The notes: a model not told the origin generated them from the letters alone. 64,000 nt of DNA from Azospirillum canadense (GCF_025961225.1 NZ_JAOQNG010000001.1:1525001-1589000), one strand, 5' to 3'. Shown: positions 25,583 to 35,694, counted from the stretch's first letter. Numbers and translations are program-made.

Positions 25583-27736
25583 ATGAGCGTAGCCTACGAT
25601 CAGAGCCGGAAAGGCTCCGCAGAGACCGTCCGCCGTCTTCTCGACACCGCGAAGGCGGAAGGCCGCAATGCGCTGACCGCGCCGGAGGCCAAGGAACTCT
25701 GCGACCTTTACGGCATTCCGGTGCCCAAGGAAGGCTTGGCGAAGACCGCCGACGAGGCGGTGACGCTGGCCGAGGGCATGGGCTTCCCGGTCGTCCTGAA
25801 GATCGTGTCGCCGCAGATTCTGCACAAGACGGAGGCCGGCGGCGTGCTGGTCGGCGTCCAGAGCGCCGACGCCGTCCGCGACGGCTTCAAGACCATCATG
25901 GACCGCGCCCGCGCCTATGACCCTAAGGCCGAGCTGATCGGCATCCAGGTCCAGCAGATGCTGAAGGGCGGGACCGAGGTCATCGTCGGCTCCATCACCG
26001 ACCAGAGCTTCGGCAAGCTGGTCGCCTTCGGCCTCGGTGGCGTGCTGGTCGAGGTGCTGAAGGACGTCACCTTCCGCCTCGCCCCGGTGTCGCGCGACGA
26101 GGCCCTGACGATGCTCGACGGCATCCAGGCCGCGGAGATGCTGAAGGGCGTGCGCGGCGGCAAGCCGGTCGACCGCGAGGCGCTCGCCGCCGTGATCGTC
26201 AACGTCTCCCGCCTCGTCGACGAGGTGCCGGAGATCGTGGAGCTCGACCTCAACCCGGTCTTCGCGCGGGAGGACGGCGCCACCGCCGCCGACGTGCGCG
26301 TGGTGCTCGACTTCGAGGCCAAGACCCCGCGCTACCGCCCGACGCAGGAGCAGATCGTCCGGCAGATGAACCGGATCATGAAGCCCGACGCGGTGGCGGT
26401 CATCGGCGCCTCGGCCGAGGACGGGAAGATCGGCAACTCCGTGATGAAGAACCTCATCAACGGCGGCTACAAGGGCCAGATCTACCCGATCCACCCCAAG
26501 GCCGACGACATCCTGGGCTACAAGGCCTACCGAAGCGTCAAGGACGTCCCGGGCAACATCGATGTGGCGGTCTTCGCCATCCCGGCCAAGTTCGTGGCGC
26601 AGGCCCTGACCGAGGTCGGCGAGAAGAAGATCCCCGGCGCCGTGCTGATCCCGTCGGGCTTCGCCGAGACCGGCAACGTGGAGGGCCAGGAGGAGATCGT
26701 CGCCATCGCGCGCAAGCATGACGTGCGCCTGATGGGGCCGAACATCTACGGCTTCTACTACACGCCGAAGAACCTCTGCGCGACCTTCTGCACGCCGTAC
26801 GACGTAAAGGGCAAGGCGGCGCTGTCGTCGCAGTCCGGCGGCATCGGCATGGCGATCATCGGCTTCAGCCGGTCGGCCAAGATGGGCGTGTCGGCCATCG
26901 TCGGGCTCGGCAACAAGTCGGACATCGATGAGGACGACCTGCTGTACTTCTTCGAGCAGGACGAGAACACCCAGGTCGTTGCCATGCACTGCGAGGACCT
27001 GAAGGACGGCCGCTCCTTCGCGGAGGCCGCCAAGCAGGTGTCGAAGAAGAAGCCGGTCGTCGTGCTGAAGGCCGGGCGCACCTCGCTCGGCGCGCGGGCG
27101 GCCAGCTCCCACACCGGCGCGCTCGCCGGCAACGACAAGATCTACGAGGACGTGCTGAAGCAGTCGGGCGTGGTGCGGGCGCGCAGCCTGCAGGACCTGC
27201 TGCAGTTCGCCCGCGGCATCCCGGTGCTGCCGACGCCGAAGGGCGAGAACGTGGTGATCATCACCGGCGCCGGCGGGTCGGGCGTGCTGCTGTCGGACGC
27301 CTGCGTGGACAACGGCCTATCGCTGATGGCGATGCCGCCGGACCTCGACGCGGCGTTCCGCAAGTTCATCCCGCCCTTCGGCGCCGCCGGCAACCCGGTG
27401 GACATCACGGGCGGCGAGCCGCCGACGACCTACCAGAACACCATCCGCCTGGGCCTGCAGGACGACCGCATCCACGCGCTGATCCTGGGCTACTGGCACA
27501 CGATCATCACGCCGCCGATGGTGTTCGCCAAGCTGGTCGTCGAGGTGAAGGACGAGATGAAGGCGAAGGGCATCGAAAAGCCCATCGTCGCCTCGCTGGC
27601 CGGCGACGTGCAGGTGGAGGAGGCCGCGACCTACCTCTACGACCACGGCGTCGTCGCCTACCCGTACACGACCGAAACGCCGGTCGCGGTCCTGGGCGCC
27701 AAGTACAAGTGGGCGCGCGCGGCGGGCCTGCTCTAA
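25583..27736 (+). CDS. NDP-forming acyl-CoA synthetase (acetate-CoA ligase family)
   Basis: A 717-residue ligase that joins a carboxylic acid to CoA with ATP or GTP through a phosphohistidine. Domain order is ATP-grasp first (about 20-240, with PVVLKIVSPQILHKTEAGGV), then CoA-binding Rossmann domain (about 262-390, VAVIGASAEDGKIGN), then two succinyl-CoA ligase-like domains. The predicted phospho-acceptor is His510 in SSHTGALAG. The usual ACD/PatZ order has the ATP-grasp at the C terminus, so this is the permuted form. RBS AAGGAGGG precedes ATG 25583. Placed between frc and sucCD, it may activate oxalate, formate, glycolate or acetate; the substrate is not known from sequence. Confidence 0.88.
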   Translation: MSVAYDQSRKGSAETVRRLLDTAKAEGRNALTAPEAKELCDLYGIPVPKEGLAKTADEAVTLAEGMGFPVVLKIVSPQILHKTEAGGVLVGVQSADAVRDGFKTIMDRARAYDPKAELIGIQVQQMLKGGTEVIVGSITDQSFGKLVAFGLGGVLVEVLKDVTFRLAPVSRDEALTMLDGIQAAEMLKGVRGGKPVDREALAAVIVNVSRLVDEVPEIVELDLNPVFAREDGATAADVRVVLDFEAKTPRYRPTQEQIVRQMNRIMKPDAVAVIGASAEDGKIGNSVMKNLINGGYKGQIYPIHPKADDILGYKAYRSVKDVPGNIDVAVFAIPAKFVAQALTEVGEKKIPGAVLIPSGFAETGNVEGQEEIVAIARKHDVRLMGPNIYGFYYTPKNLCATFCTPYDVKGKAALSSQSGGIGMAIIGFSRSAKMGVSAIVGLGNKSDIDEDDLLYFFEQDENTQVVAMHCEDLKDGRSFAEAAKQVSKKKPVVVLKAGRTSLGARAASSHTGALAGNDKIYEDVLKQSGVVRARSLQDLLQFARGIPVLPTPKGENVVIITGAGGSGVLLSDACVDNGLSLMAMPPDLDAAFRKFIPPFGAAGNPVDITGGEPPTTYQNTIRLGLQDDRIHALILGYWHTIITPPMVFAKLVVEVKDEMKAKGIEKPIVASLAGDVQVEEAATYLYDHGVVAYPYTTETPVAVLGAKYKWARAAGLL

Positions 27737-27745
27737 AATAAAATC

Positions 27746-27830
27746 GTAGGTTGGGTGAAGGCAAAGCCGGAACCCAACAATGGCCGCCAGGGGAGCCCGT
27801 TGGGTTCCGCTGGCGCTTCACCCAACCTAC
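27746..27830. repeat. GTAGGTTGGG-family inverted repeat, copy 1
   Basis: An 85-base element bounded by GTAGGTTGGGTGAAG and CTTCACCCAACCTAC, with internal complementary parts (GGAACCCAAC / GTTGGGTTCC). A related copy of about the same length lies at 39632-39715. It stands between the acyl-CoA synthetase gene and sucC. Confidence 0.85.
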
Positions 27831-27876
27831 AGGGCAACCGAACAAACTGCTTTTTGGGGGAGGGGACACAAACACC

Positions 27877-29076
27877 ATGAACATCCACGAGCATCAGGCG
27901 AAGGACCTTCTGCGCAAATACGGGGTGGCGGTTCCCCGCGGGGGCGTCGCGTTCACCGCCGAGGAGGCCGAGGTCGCCGCGCGCGAGCTGGGCGGCCCCG
28001 TTTATGTGGTGAAGTCGCAGATCCACGCCGGTGGCCGTGGCGCCGGCCGCTTCAAGGACAACCCCGAGGGCAAGGGCGGCGTCCGCGTCGTCAAGTCGGT
28101 CGAGGACGTCACGAAGAACGCTGGCGAGATGCTGGGCCACGTCCTGGTGACCAAGCAGACCGGCGCCGAGGGCAAGGAGGTCAAGCGCGTCTACATCGAG
28201 GAAGGCGCCGACATCAAGCGGGAGCTGTACCTCGGCATGCTGGTGGACCGCGCCTCGGGCCGCGTGACCATCATCGCCTCGACTGAAGGCGGCATGGAGA
28301 TCGAGGAGGTCGCCCACAACACGCCGGAGCGGATCATCAAGGTCGCCGTCGACCCGGCCACCGGCATCCAGGGCTATCACACCCGCAAGGTCGCCTTCGC
28401 GCTGGGCCTGGAAGGCAAGCAGGTGGGCGCCGCGGCGAAGTTCCTGACGGCCATGTACCGCGCCTTCAACGACCTGGACTGCTCCATCCTGGAGATCAAC
28501 CCGCTGATCGTCACCGGCGCGGGCGACATCCTGGCGCTCGATGCCAAGATGGCCTTCGACGACAACGCGCTGTTCCGCCACAAGGACGTCGCCGCCCTGC
28601 GCGACGAGGCGGAGGAGGACCCGGCGGAGATCGAGGCGGCCAAGCACGACCTGAACTACGTCAAGCTCGACGGCAACATCGGCTGCATGGTGAACGGCGC
28701 CGGCCTGGCGATGGCCACCATGGACATCATCAAGCTGTACGGCGGCGAGCCGGCCAACTTCCTCGACGTCGGCGGCGGCGCCACGAAGGAGCGCGTAACC
28801 GCGGCCTTCAAGCTGATCCTGTCCGACCCGAACGTGAAGGGCATCCTGGTCAACATCTTCGGCGGCATCATGCGCTGCGACGTCATCGCCGAGGGCGTGG
28901 TCGCCGCCGCGCGCGAGGTGCAGTTGCACGTCCCCCTGGTCGTTCGGCTGGAGGGCACCAACGTCGCGCTCGGCAAGCAGATCCTCGCCGACTCCGGTCT
29001 TCCCATCATTTCCGCCGACAATCTGGCCGACGCCGCCGAGAAGATCGTTCGTGCCGTCGTGAAGGAGCGTGCCTGA
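27877..29076 (+). CDS. sucC: Succinyl-CoA ligase (ADP-forming) beta subunit
   Basis: A 399-residue subunit with an N-terminal ATP-grasp domain ([30 protein letters not shown]) and a C-terminal CoA-ligase domain ([30 protein letters not shown]). With SucD it makes succinyl-CoA from succinate, ATP and CoA, or the reverse. RBS GGGGGAGGGG precedes ATG 27877. sucD overlaps the stop by one base. The usual alphaproteobacterial sucCD lies with mdh and sucAB. A set inside an oxalate cluster may be an extra copy that supplies succinyl-CoA to prime Frc. A malate-CoA ligase role was considered but the sequence looks like ordinary SucC. Confidence 0.93.
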   Translation: MNIHEHQAKDLLRKYGVAVPRGGVAFTAEEAEVAARELGGPVYVVKSQIHAGGRGAGRFKDNPEGKGGVRVVKSVEDVTKNAGEMLGHVLVTKQTGAEGKEVKRVYIEEGADIKRELYLGMLVDRASGRVTIIASTEGGMEIEEVAHNTPERIIKVAVDPATGIQGYHTRKVAFALGLEGKQVGAAAKFLTAMYRAFNDLDCSILEINPLIVTGAGDILALDAKMAFDDNALFRHKDVAALRDEAEEDPAEIEAAKHDLNYVKLDGNIGCMVNGAGLAMATMDIIKLYGGEPANFLDVGGGATKERVTAAFKLILSDPNVKGILVNIFGGIMRCDVIAEGVVAAAREVQLHVPLVVRLEGTNVALGKQILADSGLPIISADNLADAAEKIVRAVVKERA

Positions 29077-29951
29077 TGTCCGTCCTCGTCGACAAGAACA
29101 CGAAGGTCATTTGCCAGGGCTTCACGGGCGCCCAGGGCACCTTCCACTCGGAGCAGGCGATCGCCTACGGCACGAAGATGGTCGGCGGCGTCACCCCGGG
29201 CAAGGGCGGCACCAAGCACCTCGACCTGCCGGTGTTCGACACGGTGGCCGACGCGGTCGAGAAGACCGGCGCCAACGCGTCGGTGATCTACGTGCCGCCG
29301 CCCTTCGCGGCCGACGCCATCCTGGAGGCGATCGACGCCGAGATCCCGCTGGTGGTCTGCATCACCGAGGGCATCCCGGTGCTCGACATGGTCCGCGTCA
29401 AGCGCGCGCTGGGCAACTCCAAGACCCGTCTGATCGGGCCGAACTGCCCGGGCATCATCACGCCCGACGAGTGCAAGATCGGCATCATGCCGGGTCACAT
29501 CCACAAGCGCGGCAAGATCGGCATTGTCTCGCGCTCCGGCACGCTTACCTACGAAGCGGTGGCGCAGACCACGGCCGCCGGGCTGGGGCAGACGACCTGC
29601 ATCGGCATCGGCGGCGACCCGGTCAACGGCACCAACTTCGTGGACAGCCTGGAGCTGTTCCTGAAGGACCCGGAGACCGAGGGCATCATCATGATCGGCG
29701 AGATCGGCGGCGACGCCGAGGTCAAGGGCGCGGAGTTCATCAAGGACTCCGGCACCAAGAAGCCGGTGGTCGGCTTCATCGCCGGTCGCACGGCGCCTCC
29801 GGGCCGCCGCATGGGCCATGCGGGTGCGGTGATCTCCGGCGGCAACGACACCGCCGACTTCAAGATCGAGTTCATGAAGTCGGCCGGCATCGCCGTCGCC
29901 GACAGCCCGGCCAGCCTGGGTTCCACCATGCTCAAGGTCTTCAAGGGCTGA
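29076..29951 (+). CDS. sucD: Succinyl-CoA ligase (ADP-forming) alpha subunit
   Basis: A 291-residue subunit. The N-terminal CoA-binding domain starts [19 protein letters not shown] and contains GGVTPGKGG. The catalytic phosphohistidine is His248 in [12 protein letters not shown]. The ATG overlaps the sucC stop (TGATG), which couples their translation. Length and motifs are standard for the family. A hairpin follows the gene before the formate dehydrogenase genes begin. Confidence 0.94.
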   Translation: MSVLVDKNTKVICQGFTGAQGTFHSEQAIAYGTKMVGGVTPGKGGTKHLDLPVFDTVADAVEKTGANASVIYVPPPFAADAILEAIDAEIPLVVCITEGIPVLDMVRVKRALGNSKTRLIGPNCPGIITPDECKIGIMPGHIHKRGKIGIVSRSGTLTYEAVAQTTAAGLGQTTCIGIGGDPVNGTNFVDSLELFLKDPETEGIIMIGEIGGDAEVKGAEFIKDSGTKKPVVGFIAGRTAPPGRRMGHAGAVISGGNDTADFKIEFMKSAGIAVADSPASLGSTMLKVFKG

Positions 29952-29970
29952 TGGGTTAAGGGTCCGAGAC

Positions 29971-30005
29971 GCGTGGCGCACCAAGAACAACAACCCGCGC
30001 CACGC
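29971..30005 (+). terminator. Hairpin after sucD
   Basis: GCGTGGCGC (29971-29979) pairs with GCGCCACGC (29997-30005) across a 17-base loop. There is no T-run, so it may be an attenuator or an mRNA end. Confidence 0.45.
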
Positions 30006-30044
30006 CATAACAAACGCTAACGAACGACGAGAGGGGGCGGAGCA

Positions 30045-31802
30045 ATGGACACGGCCATTGTCGCCAATAACGAGAAGAAGCGCGAACCCGGAAAACGGGC
30101 CATCCATCCCGGCGCCGGGCGGCGGAACACCCGCGTTCAGCCCAAGGGCCGCCAGGTCGACCCCGCAGCGTTGGCCGAGGTGCAGGAACTGCTCGGCGAC
30201 CGGTCCCGCCAGCGCGACCTGCTGATCGAGCACCTGCACCTTCTGCAGGACACCTTCCACGCCCTGCACGCCCGCCACCTCGCCGCCCTGGCGCAGGAAA
30301 TGCGGCTGGCGCTGGTCGAGGTGTACGAGGTGGCCTCCTTCTACGCCCACTTCGACATCGTGATGGAGGGGGAGGAGGCTCCTCCCGCGCTCACGGTGCG
30401 GGTCTGCGACAGCCTGAGCTGCTGCATGGCCGGCGGCGAGAAGCTGCTGGACGACCTGAAGGCGGAGATGGGCTCGGACGTCCGCGTCATCCGCGCGCCC
30501 TGCATGGGCGCCTGCCACAACGCCCCGGCGGTCGCCATCGGCCACGCGCTGCACGAGAACGCCACGGTCGAGAGCGTGGTGGAGGCCGTGAAAAGCGGCG
30601 ACACCCACCCGCACCTGCCGAACTGCATCGGCTTCGATCAATACCGCCAAGACGGCGGCTACAAGTTGCTGGTCGACTGCAAGGAAGGCCGTGTCGCGGT
30701 CGAGGACATCCTTGGCAAGCTGGAATCGTCCAACCTGCGTGGCCTCGGCGGCGCCGGCTTCCCGACGGGCCGCAAGTGGCGCTTCGTCCGGCACGAGCCC
30801 GGCCCCCGCCTGATGGCGGTGAACGGCGACGAGGGCGAGCCCGGCACCTTCAAGGATCGCTTCCACCTGGAGAACGATCCGCATCGCTTCCTGGAAGGCA
30901 TGCTGATCGGCGCTTGGGTGGTCGAGGCGACCGACGTCTACATTTACCTGCGCGACGAGTACCCGCACATCCGCGAGGCGCTGCTGCGGGAGATCGCGAA
31001 GATCGAGGAGGCCGGCCTCGCCGACCACACCCGCATCCACCTGCGCCGCGGCGCCGGCGCCTATATCTGCGGCGAGGAGTCCGCGATGCTGGAAAGCATC
31101 GAGGGCAAGCGCGGCCTGCCGCGCCACAAGCCGCCGTTCCCGTCGGTCGTCGGCCTGTTCGGCCGCCCGACGCTGATCAACAACGTCGAAACGCTGTTCT
31201 GGATCCGCGACATCCTGGAAAAGGGCGGCGACTGGTGGGGCAGCTTCGGCCGCAACGGCCGCAAGGGCCTGCGCAGCTTCTCCGTCTCCGGCCATGTCAA
31301 GGAGCCGGGCGTCAAGCTGACTCCCGCCGGTGTGACGATCCGCGAGCTGATCGAGGAGTATTGCGGCGGCATGGCCGACGGCCACCGCTTCATCGGCTAC
31401 CTGCCGGGCGGCGCGTCCGGCGGCATCCTGCCGGCCAGCATGGACGACATCCCGCTGGACTTCGGCACGCTGGAGCAGCACGGCTGCTTCATCGGTTCGG
31501 CGGCCGTGGTGGTCCTGTCGGACAAGGACGACATGCGCAAGGTCGTCCGCAACCTGCTGGACTTCTTCGAGGACGAGAGCTGCGGCCAGTGCACGCCCTG
31601 CCGCGTCGGCACCGAAAAGGCCGTGGCGCTGATCAAGCAGCCGGTCTGGGACGAGCCGCTGCTGGATGAGCTGGCCGCCCTGATGGGCTCCGCCTCCATC
31701 TGCGGCCTGGGCCAGGCCGCCATGAACCCGCTGAAGACCGCGCTGAAGCATTTCCGCGCCGAGCTTGCCCTGGGTTCCAAGACCGGGCAGGGAGACAAGT
31801 GA
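30045..31802 (+). CDS. fdhB: NAD-dependent formate dehydrogenase beta subunit (fused NuoE/NuoF type)
   Basis: A 585-residue diaphorase subunit in which a NuoE-like [2Fe-2S] domain (about 40-200; CDSLSC and CMGACH cysteines) is fused to a NuoF-like FMN/NADH domain. The NuoF part shows LGGAGFPTGRKW, NGDEGEPGTFKDR, GAYICGEESAMLESIEG and the [4Fe-4S] ligands SCGQCTPCR...ICGLG. It passes electrons from formate to NAD+ in the cytoplasm. The fused form matches the two-subunit FDH1 of Methylobacterium extorquens. The fdhA ATG overlaps its stop. In this island it oxidises the formate made from oxalate. No fdhD- or fdsC-type chaperone gene is in the window. Confidence 0.93.
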   Translation: MDTAIVANNEKKREPGKRAIHPGAGRRNTRVQPKGRQVDPAALAEVQELLGDRSRQRDLLIEHLHLLQDTFHALHARHLAALAQEMRLALVEVYEVASFYAHFDIVMEGEEAPPALTVRVCDSLSCCMAGGEKLLDDLKAEMGSDVRVIRAPCMGACHNAPAVAIGHALHENATVESVVEAVKSGDTHPHLPNCIGFDQYRQDGGYKLLVDCKEGRVAVEDILGKLESSNLRGLGGAGFPTGRKWRFVRHEPGPRLMAVNGDEGEPGTFKDRFHLENDPHRFLEGMLIGAWVVEATDVYIYLRDEYPHIREALLREIAKIEEAGLADHTRIHLRRGAGAYICGEESAMLESIEGKRGLPRHKPPFPSVVGLFGRPTLINNVETLFWIRDILEKGGDWWGSFGRNGRKGLRSFSVSGHVKEPGVKLTPAGVTIRELIEEYCGGMADGHRFIGYLPGGASGGILPASMDDIPLDFGTLEQHGCFIGSAAVVVLSDKDDMRKVVRNLLDFFEDESCGQCTPCRVGTEKAVALIKQPVWDEPLLDELAALMGSASICGLGQAAMNPLKTALKHFRAELALGSKTGQGDK

Positions 31803-34558
31803 TGAGCGACCGCATCCTCTTCCATCTGGACGACGAACTCGTCGAAGCGCAGCCGGGCGAGACCATCTGGCAGGTCGCCAACCGCCTCGGCACCGAGATC
31901 CCGCACCTCTGCTACTCCGACGCGCCGGGCTACCGGGCCGACGGCAACTGCCGCGCCTGCATGGTCGAAGTCGACGGCGAGCGCGTGCTGACCGCCTCTT
32001 GCGTGCGCCATCCGACCGCGGGCATGCGCGTCCGCTCGGCCAGCGACAAGGCGAAGTTCGCCCGCAAGATGGTCATCGAGATGCTGGTCACCGACCAGCC
32101 CAAGCGCGAGGAAGCCCACGACCCGAACTCCTCGTTCTGGCATTGGGCCGACCATCTGGAGGTGTCCGACAGCCGCTTCCCGCGCCGTGAAAGCGCGCCG
32201 AAGCCGGACTTCAGCCACCCGGCCATGGCCGTGCAGCTCGACGCCTGCATCCAGTGCAACCTGTGCGTCCGCGCCTGCCGCGAGGTCCAGGTCAACGACG
32301 TGATCGGCATGGCGCTGCGCGGCCACAAGGAGACGATCGTCTTCGACTTCGCCGACCCGATGGGCGACAGCACCTGCGTGGCCTGCGGCGAGTGCGTGCA
32401 GGCCTGCCCGACCGGCGCGCTGATGCCGAAGACCCAGGTGGACCTGAACACCGGCGTCTTCACGGCGGAGCCGGACCGCAAGGTGGACAGCGTCTGCCCC
32501 TACTGCGGCGTCGGTTGCCAGCTGACCTACAACATCAAGGACGAGAAGCTGCTGTCGGTGGAAGGGCGCGATGGCCCGGCCAACAAGAACCGGCTGTGTG
32601 TGAAGGGCCGCTTCGGCTTCGACTACATCCACCACCCGCACCGCCTGACCAAGCCGCTGATCCGCAAGGAAGGCGTGTCCAAGCACGACGTGGACATCGA
32701 CCCGCTGAACCCGCTGACCCACTTCCGCGAAGCCACGTGGGAGGAAGCCCTGGCGGTCGCCACCGGCAGCCTGCGCAAGATCCGCGACGATCTGGGCGGC
32801 TCCGCGCTCGCCGGCTTCGGCTCGGCCAAGGGCTCCAACGAAGAGGCGTACCTGTTCCAGAAGCTGGTGCGCGTCGGCTTCGGCACCAACAACGTCGACC
32901 ACTGCACGCGTCTTTGCCACGCCTCCTCCGTGGCGGCGCTGATCGAGGGCATCGGGTCGGGCGCGGTGACGGCCCCCTTCATGGCGGCCAAGGACGCCGA
33001 GGTGATCGTCGTCATCGGCTCCAACCCGACCGAGAACCATCCCGTCGCCGCGACCTTCTTCAAGAACGCGGTGAAGAAGGGCGCCAAGCTGGTCATCATG
33101 GACCCGCGCGGCCAGGCGCTGAAGCGCTTCGCGACGCACATGATGCAGTTCAAGCCCGGCCGCGACGTGCCGATGCTGAACGCCATGCTGCACACGATCA
33201 TCGCGGAGGGGCTGTACGACGCCGACTACGTCCGCGACCACACCGAGGACTTCGAGGAGCTGCGCGCCCACGTCGCCAACTTCTCGCCGGAGGAGATGGC
33301 CCCGATCTGCGGCATCCCGGCGGAGACCCTGCGCGAGGTCGCCCGGCTCTACGCCACGTCCAAGGGCTCGATCATCTTCTGGGGCATGGGCGTGTCGCAG
33401 CACACCCACGGCACCGACAACGTGCGCTGCCTGATCGCGCTGTCGCTCATCACCGGCCAGATCGGCCGCCCCGGCACCGGCCTGCACCCGCTGCGCGGCC
33501 AGAACAACGTCCAGGGCGCGTCGGACGCCGGCCTGATCCCGATGATGTTCCCGGACTACCGCCCGGTGGACGATCCGGAGGTCCGCGCCTTCTACGAGGA
33601 CTACTGGGACACCAAGCTCGACCCGAAGCGCGGCCTGACCGTCGTGGAGATCATGGACGCGATCCACGCCGGGAAGCTGAAGGGCATGTACATCATGGGC
33701 GAGAACCCCGCGATGTCCGACCCCGACGTTGAGCACGCCCGCGACGCGCTCGCCAAGCTCGACCATCTCGTGGTTCAGGACCTGTTCCTGACGGAGACGG
33801 CCAAGTACGCCGACGTCGTCCTGCCGGCTTCGGCCTGGCCGGAGAAGACGGGCACGGTGACCAACACCAACCGTCAGGTGCAGCTCGGCCGCCAGGCCCT
33901 GCCGACGCCGGGCGATGCCCGCCAGGATCTGTGGATCGTGAACGAAATGGCCCGCGGCCTGGGGCTGGACTGGAACTACGCCCACGCCCGCGACGTGTTC
34001 CGCGAGATGAAGGGGGCCATGCCCTCGCTCGACAACATCACGTGGGAGCGTCTGGAGCGTGAGGGCTCGGTCACCTACCCGAGCCTGTCGGCCGACGACC
34101 CGGGCCAGGAGATCGTCTTCGGCGACGGCTTCCCCACAGCCAACGGCCGCGGTCGCCTCGTCCCCGCCGACGTGATCCCGCCGGCCGAGGAACCGGACGC
34201 GGAGTTCCCGATGGTGGTCACCACCGGCCGCCAGCTGGAGCACTGGCACACCGGGTCGATGACCCGCCGCGCCCAGGTCCTGGACGACATCGAGCCGGAG
34301 GCCGTCGCCTACATGAGCCCGGCGGATCTGCGCCGCCTGGGTGTGGATGCCGGCGCCATGGTGAAGGTCACCACCCGCCGCGGCGCCATCGAGCTGAAGG
34401 CGCGGTCCGACTACGCGGTCCCGTCGGGCCTCGTGTTCGTGCCTTTCTGCTACGCGGAGGCCGCGGCCAACGTCCTGACCAACCCCAAGCTGGACCCCTA
34501 CGGCAAGATCCCGGAGTTCAAGTTCTCCGCTGCCCGGATCGAGCCTGTCGTTCAGTAA
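31802..34558 (+). CDS. fdhA: NAD-dependent formate dehydrogenase alpha (catalytic) subunit
   Basis: A 918-residue Mo/W-bis-pterin enzyme. The N-terminal [2Fe-2S] domain (YRADGNCRACMVEV) and two [4Fe-4S] motifs (CIQCNLCVRAC and CVACGECVQACP) precede the catalytic core, whose own cluster is CPYCGVGCQL. The metal ligand is Cys372 followed by His373 in HCTRLCHASSV, where selenocysteine sits in E. coli FDH-H. The C-terminal pterin-binding domain includes TGRQLEHWHTGSMTRR. It oxidises formate to CO2 and feeds FdhB. Start ATG 31802 overlaps the fdhB stop. Call is firm; molybdenum or tungsten cannot be decided. Confidence 0.95.
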   Translation: MSDRILFHLDDELVEAQPGETIWQVANRLGTEIPHLCYSDAPGYRADGNCRACMVEVDGERVLTASCVRHPTAGMRVRSASDKAKFARKMVIEMLVTDQPKREEAHDPNSSFWHWADHLEVSDSRFPRRESAPKPDFSHPAMAVQLDACIQCNLCVRACREVQVNDVIGMALRGHKETIVFDFADPMGDSTCVACGECVQACPTGALMPKTQVDLNTGVFTAEPDRKVDSVCPYCGVGCQLTYNIKDEKLLSVEGRDGPANKNRLCVKGRFGFDYIHHPHRLTKPLIRKEGVSKHDVDIDPLNPLTHFREATWEEALAVATGSLRKIRDDLGGSALAGFGSAKGSNEEAYLFQKLVRVGFGTNNVDHCTRLCHASSVAALIEGIGSGAVTAPFMAAKDAEVIVVIGSNPTENHPVAATFFKNAVKKGAKLVIMDPRGQALKRFATHMMQFKPGRDVPMLNAMLHTIIAEGLYDADYVRDHTEDFEELRAHVANFSPEEMAPICGIPAETLREVARLYATSKGSIIFWGMGVSQHTHGTDNVRCLIALSLITGQIGRPGTGLHPLRGQNNVQGASDAGLIPMMFPDYRPVDDPEVRAFYEDYWDTKLDPKRGLTVVEIMDAIHAGKLKGMYIMGENPAMSDPDVEHARDALAKLDHLVVQDLFLTETAKYADVVLPASAWPEKTGTVTNTNRQVQLGRQALPTPGDARQDLWIVNEMARGLGLDWNYAHARDVFREMKGAMPSLDNITWERLEREGSVTYPSLSADDPGQEIVFGDGFPTANGRGRLVPADVIPPAEEPDAEFPMVVTTGRQLEHWHTGSMTRRAQVLDDIEPEAVAYMSPADLRRLGVDAGAMVKVTTRRGAIELKARSDYAVPSGLVFVPFCYAEAAANVLTNPKLDPYGKIPEFKFSAARIEPVVQ

Positions 34559-34564
34559 ACGCTT

Positions 34565-34650
34565 GCCCCCACCCTAACCCTCCCCCGCTGGGCGGGGGAG
34601 GGGACCGCCTTCTCCCTCCCCCGCCCAGCGGGGGAGGGTCGGGGTGGGGA
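34565..34650. repeat. Large CCCTCTCCCC-family inverted repeat
   Basis: Two arms of about 36 bases, CCCCACCCTAACCCTCCCCC... and its near-perfect complement ending GGGGGAGGGTCGGGGTGGGG, each with an internal GCTGGGCG/CGCCCAGC palindrome. It fills the gap after fdhA and could form a long cruciform or a transcription stop. Confidence 0.8.
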
Positions 34651-34709
34651 AAACCGCCCAAACAAACCAAAGGCGCGCCAAAAAGCGCCGATACACCGAG
34701 GGATGGACC

Positions 34710-35534
34710 ATGAAGTCGAACGTGCGAGCCTGTGGTACCGAAGCGGCCAATGACCGGGCCTCCAAGGGCAACCTGGTGCAGTCCCTGTCGCGCGCCCTGC
34801 ACATCCTCACCATTCTCGGCCAGTCGGACGGCCCGATGAGCCTGACGGCGGTGGCCGACGCCGCCGACCTGTCGCCTTCCACCACGCACCGCCTGCTGAC
34901 CACCTTGCAGGAGGAGCGCTACGTGCGCTTCGACCAGGGCAAGCGCGGCTGGGCGGTGGGCGTGCAGGCTTACATGACCGGCACCGGCTTCCTGAAGACC
35001 CGCAGCCTCCTCGACGTCGCCAGGCCGCGCATGCGCCGGCTGATGGAGGAGACCAGCGAGGTCGTGAACCTCGCCGTGGAGGAGAATGGCGAAGCCATCT
35101 ATCTGCACCGCGTCGGCGGCCCGCGCGTCGTCCAGGCGGCGCTGCCGGTGACCGACCGCACGCTGCTGCACTGCTCCGCCGTCGGCAAGGCGCTGCTGGC
35201 CGGCATGCCGGAAACCCGCATCCAGACCATCCTGACCGAGCGCGGCATGCGCCAGTTCACCCGCACGACCGTCTCCTCCCTGCCGGCGTTGCACCGCGAA
35301 CTGACGCTGACCCGCAGCCGCGGCTACGCCGTCGACCAGGAAGAGCGGGTGAACGGCATGCGTTGCGTCGCCGCCCCGATCTACGACGAGAACGCCCATG
35401 TCATCGGCGCCCTGTCGCTGTCCAGCACCAACCACCGGATCGACGAAACGCGCGTCTCCGCCTACGGCGAGCTGGTCAAGCGCACCGCCGCGTCGGTGAC
35501 TGCGGAAATCGGCGGGCGCCTGCCAGCCGCCTGA
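34710..35534 (+). CDS. IclR-family transcriptional regulator
   Basis: A 274-residue regulator. The N-terminal winged helix (about 22-85) has VQSLSRALHILTILGQ and LSPSTTHRLLTTLQEE. The C-terminal GAF-like effector domain (about 100-270) has the typical LHCSAVGKALLAGM and CVAAPIYDENAHVIGALSLS segments. Such proteins respond to small acids such as glyoxylate, pyruvate or aromatic acids. ATG 34710 follows CCGAGGGATG; the frame opens 22 codons earlier inside the repeat region. It stands alone between formate dehydrogenase and thiC and ends at a strong terminator. Its targets may be fdh or the gcl operon; that is a guess. Confidence 0.9.
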   Translation: MKSNVRACGTEAANDRASKGNLVQSLSRALHILTILGQSDGPMSLTAVADAADLSPSTTHRLLTTLQEERYVRFDQGKRGWAVGVQAYMTGTGFLKTRSLLDVARPRMRRLMEETSEVVNLAVEENGEAIYLHRVGGPRVVQAALPVTDRTLLHCSAVGKALLAGMPETRIQTILTERGMRQFTRTTVSSLPALHRELTLTRSRGYAVDQEERVNGMRCVAAPIYDENAHVIGALSLSSTNHRIDETRVSAYGELVKRTAASVTAEIGGRLPAA

Positions 35535-35659
35535 CCAGCCACGCCATTCGAATCGCGCCGGCCGGGCGGCGCGCTCCACCGCCCTGAAGGTGGAGATTAT
35601 CGCGAGTCCCGGAGGAGCGATGGTATTCGCTTCGTCACGTAGTGCTCCCTGCAAGTCCT

Positions 35660-35690
35660 GGCCGCGCCGAATTCGGCGCGGTCTTTTTTT
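35660..35690 (+). terminator. Rho-independent terminator after the IclR gene
   Basis: The 20-base palindrome CCGCGCCGAATTCGGCGCGG (35662-35681) is followed by TCTTTTTTT. Confidence 0.9.
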
Positions 35691-35694
35691 GTGC

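Noticed and set aside
27877..29951. Malate-CoA ligase (MtkAB, serine cycle) instead of SucCD
   Set aside because: The sequences look like standard alphaproteobacterial SucC and SucD and no other serine-cycle genes (malyl-CoA lyase, serine-glyoxylate aminotransferase) are in the window.
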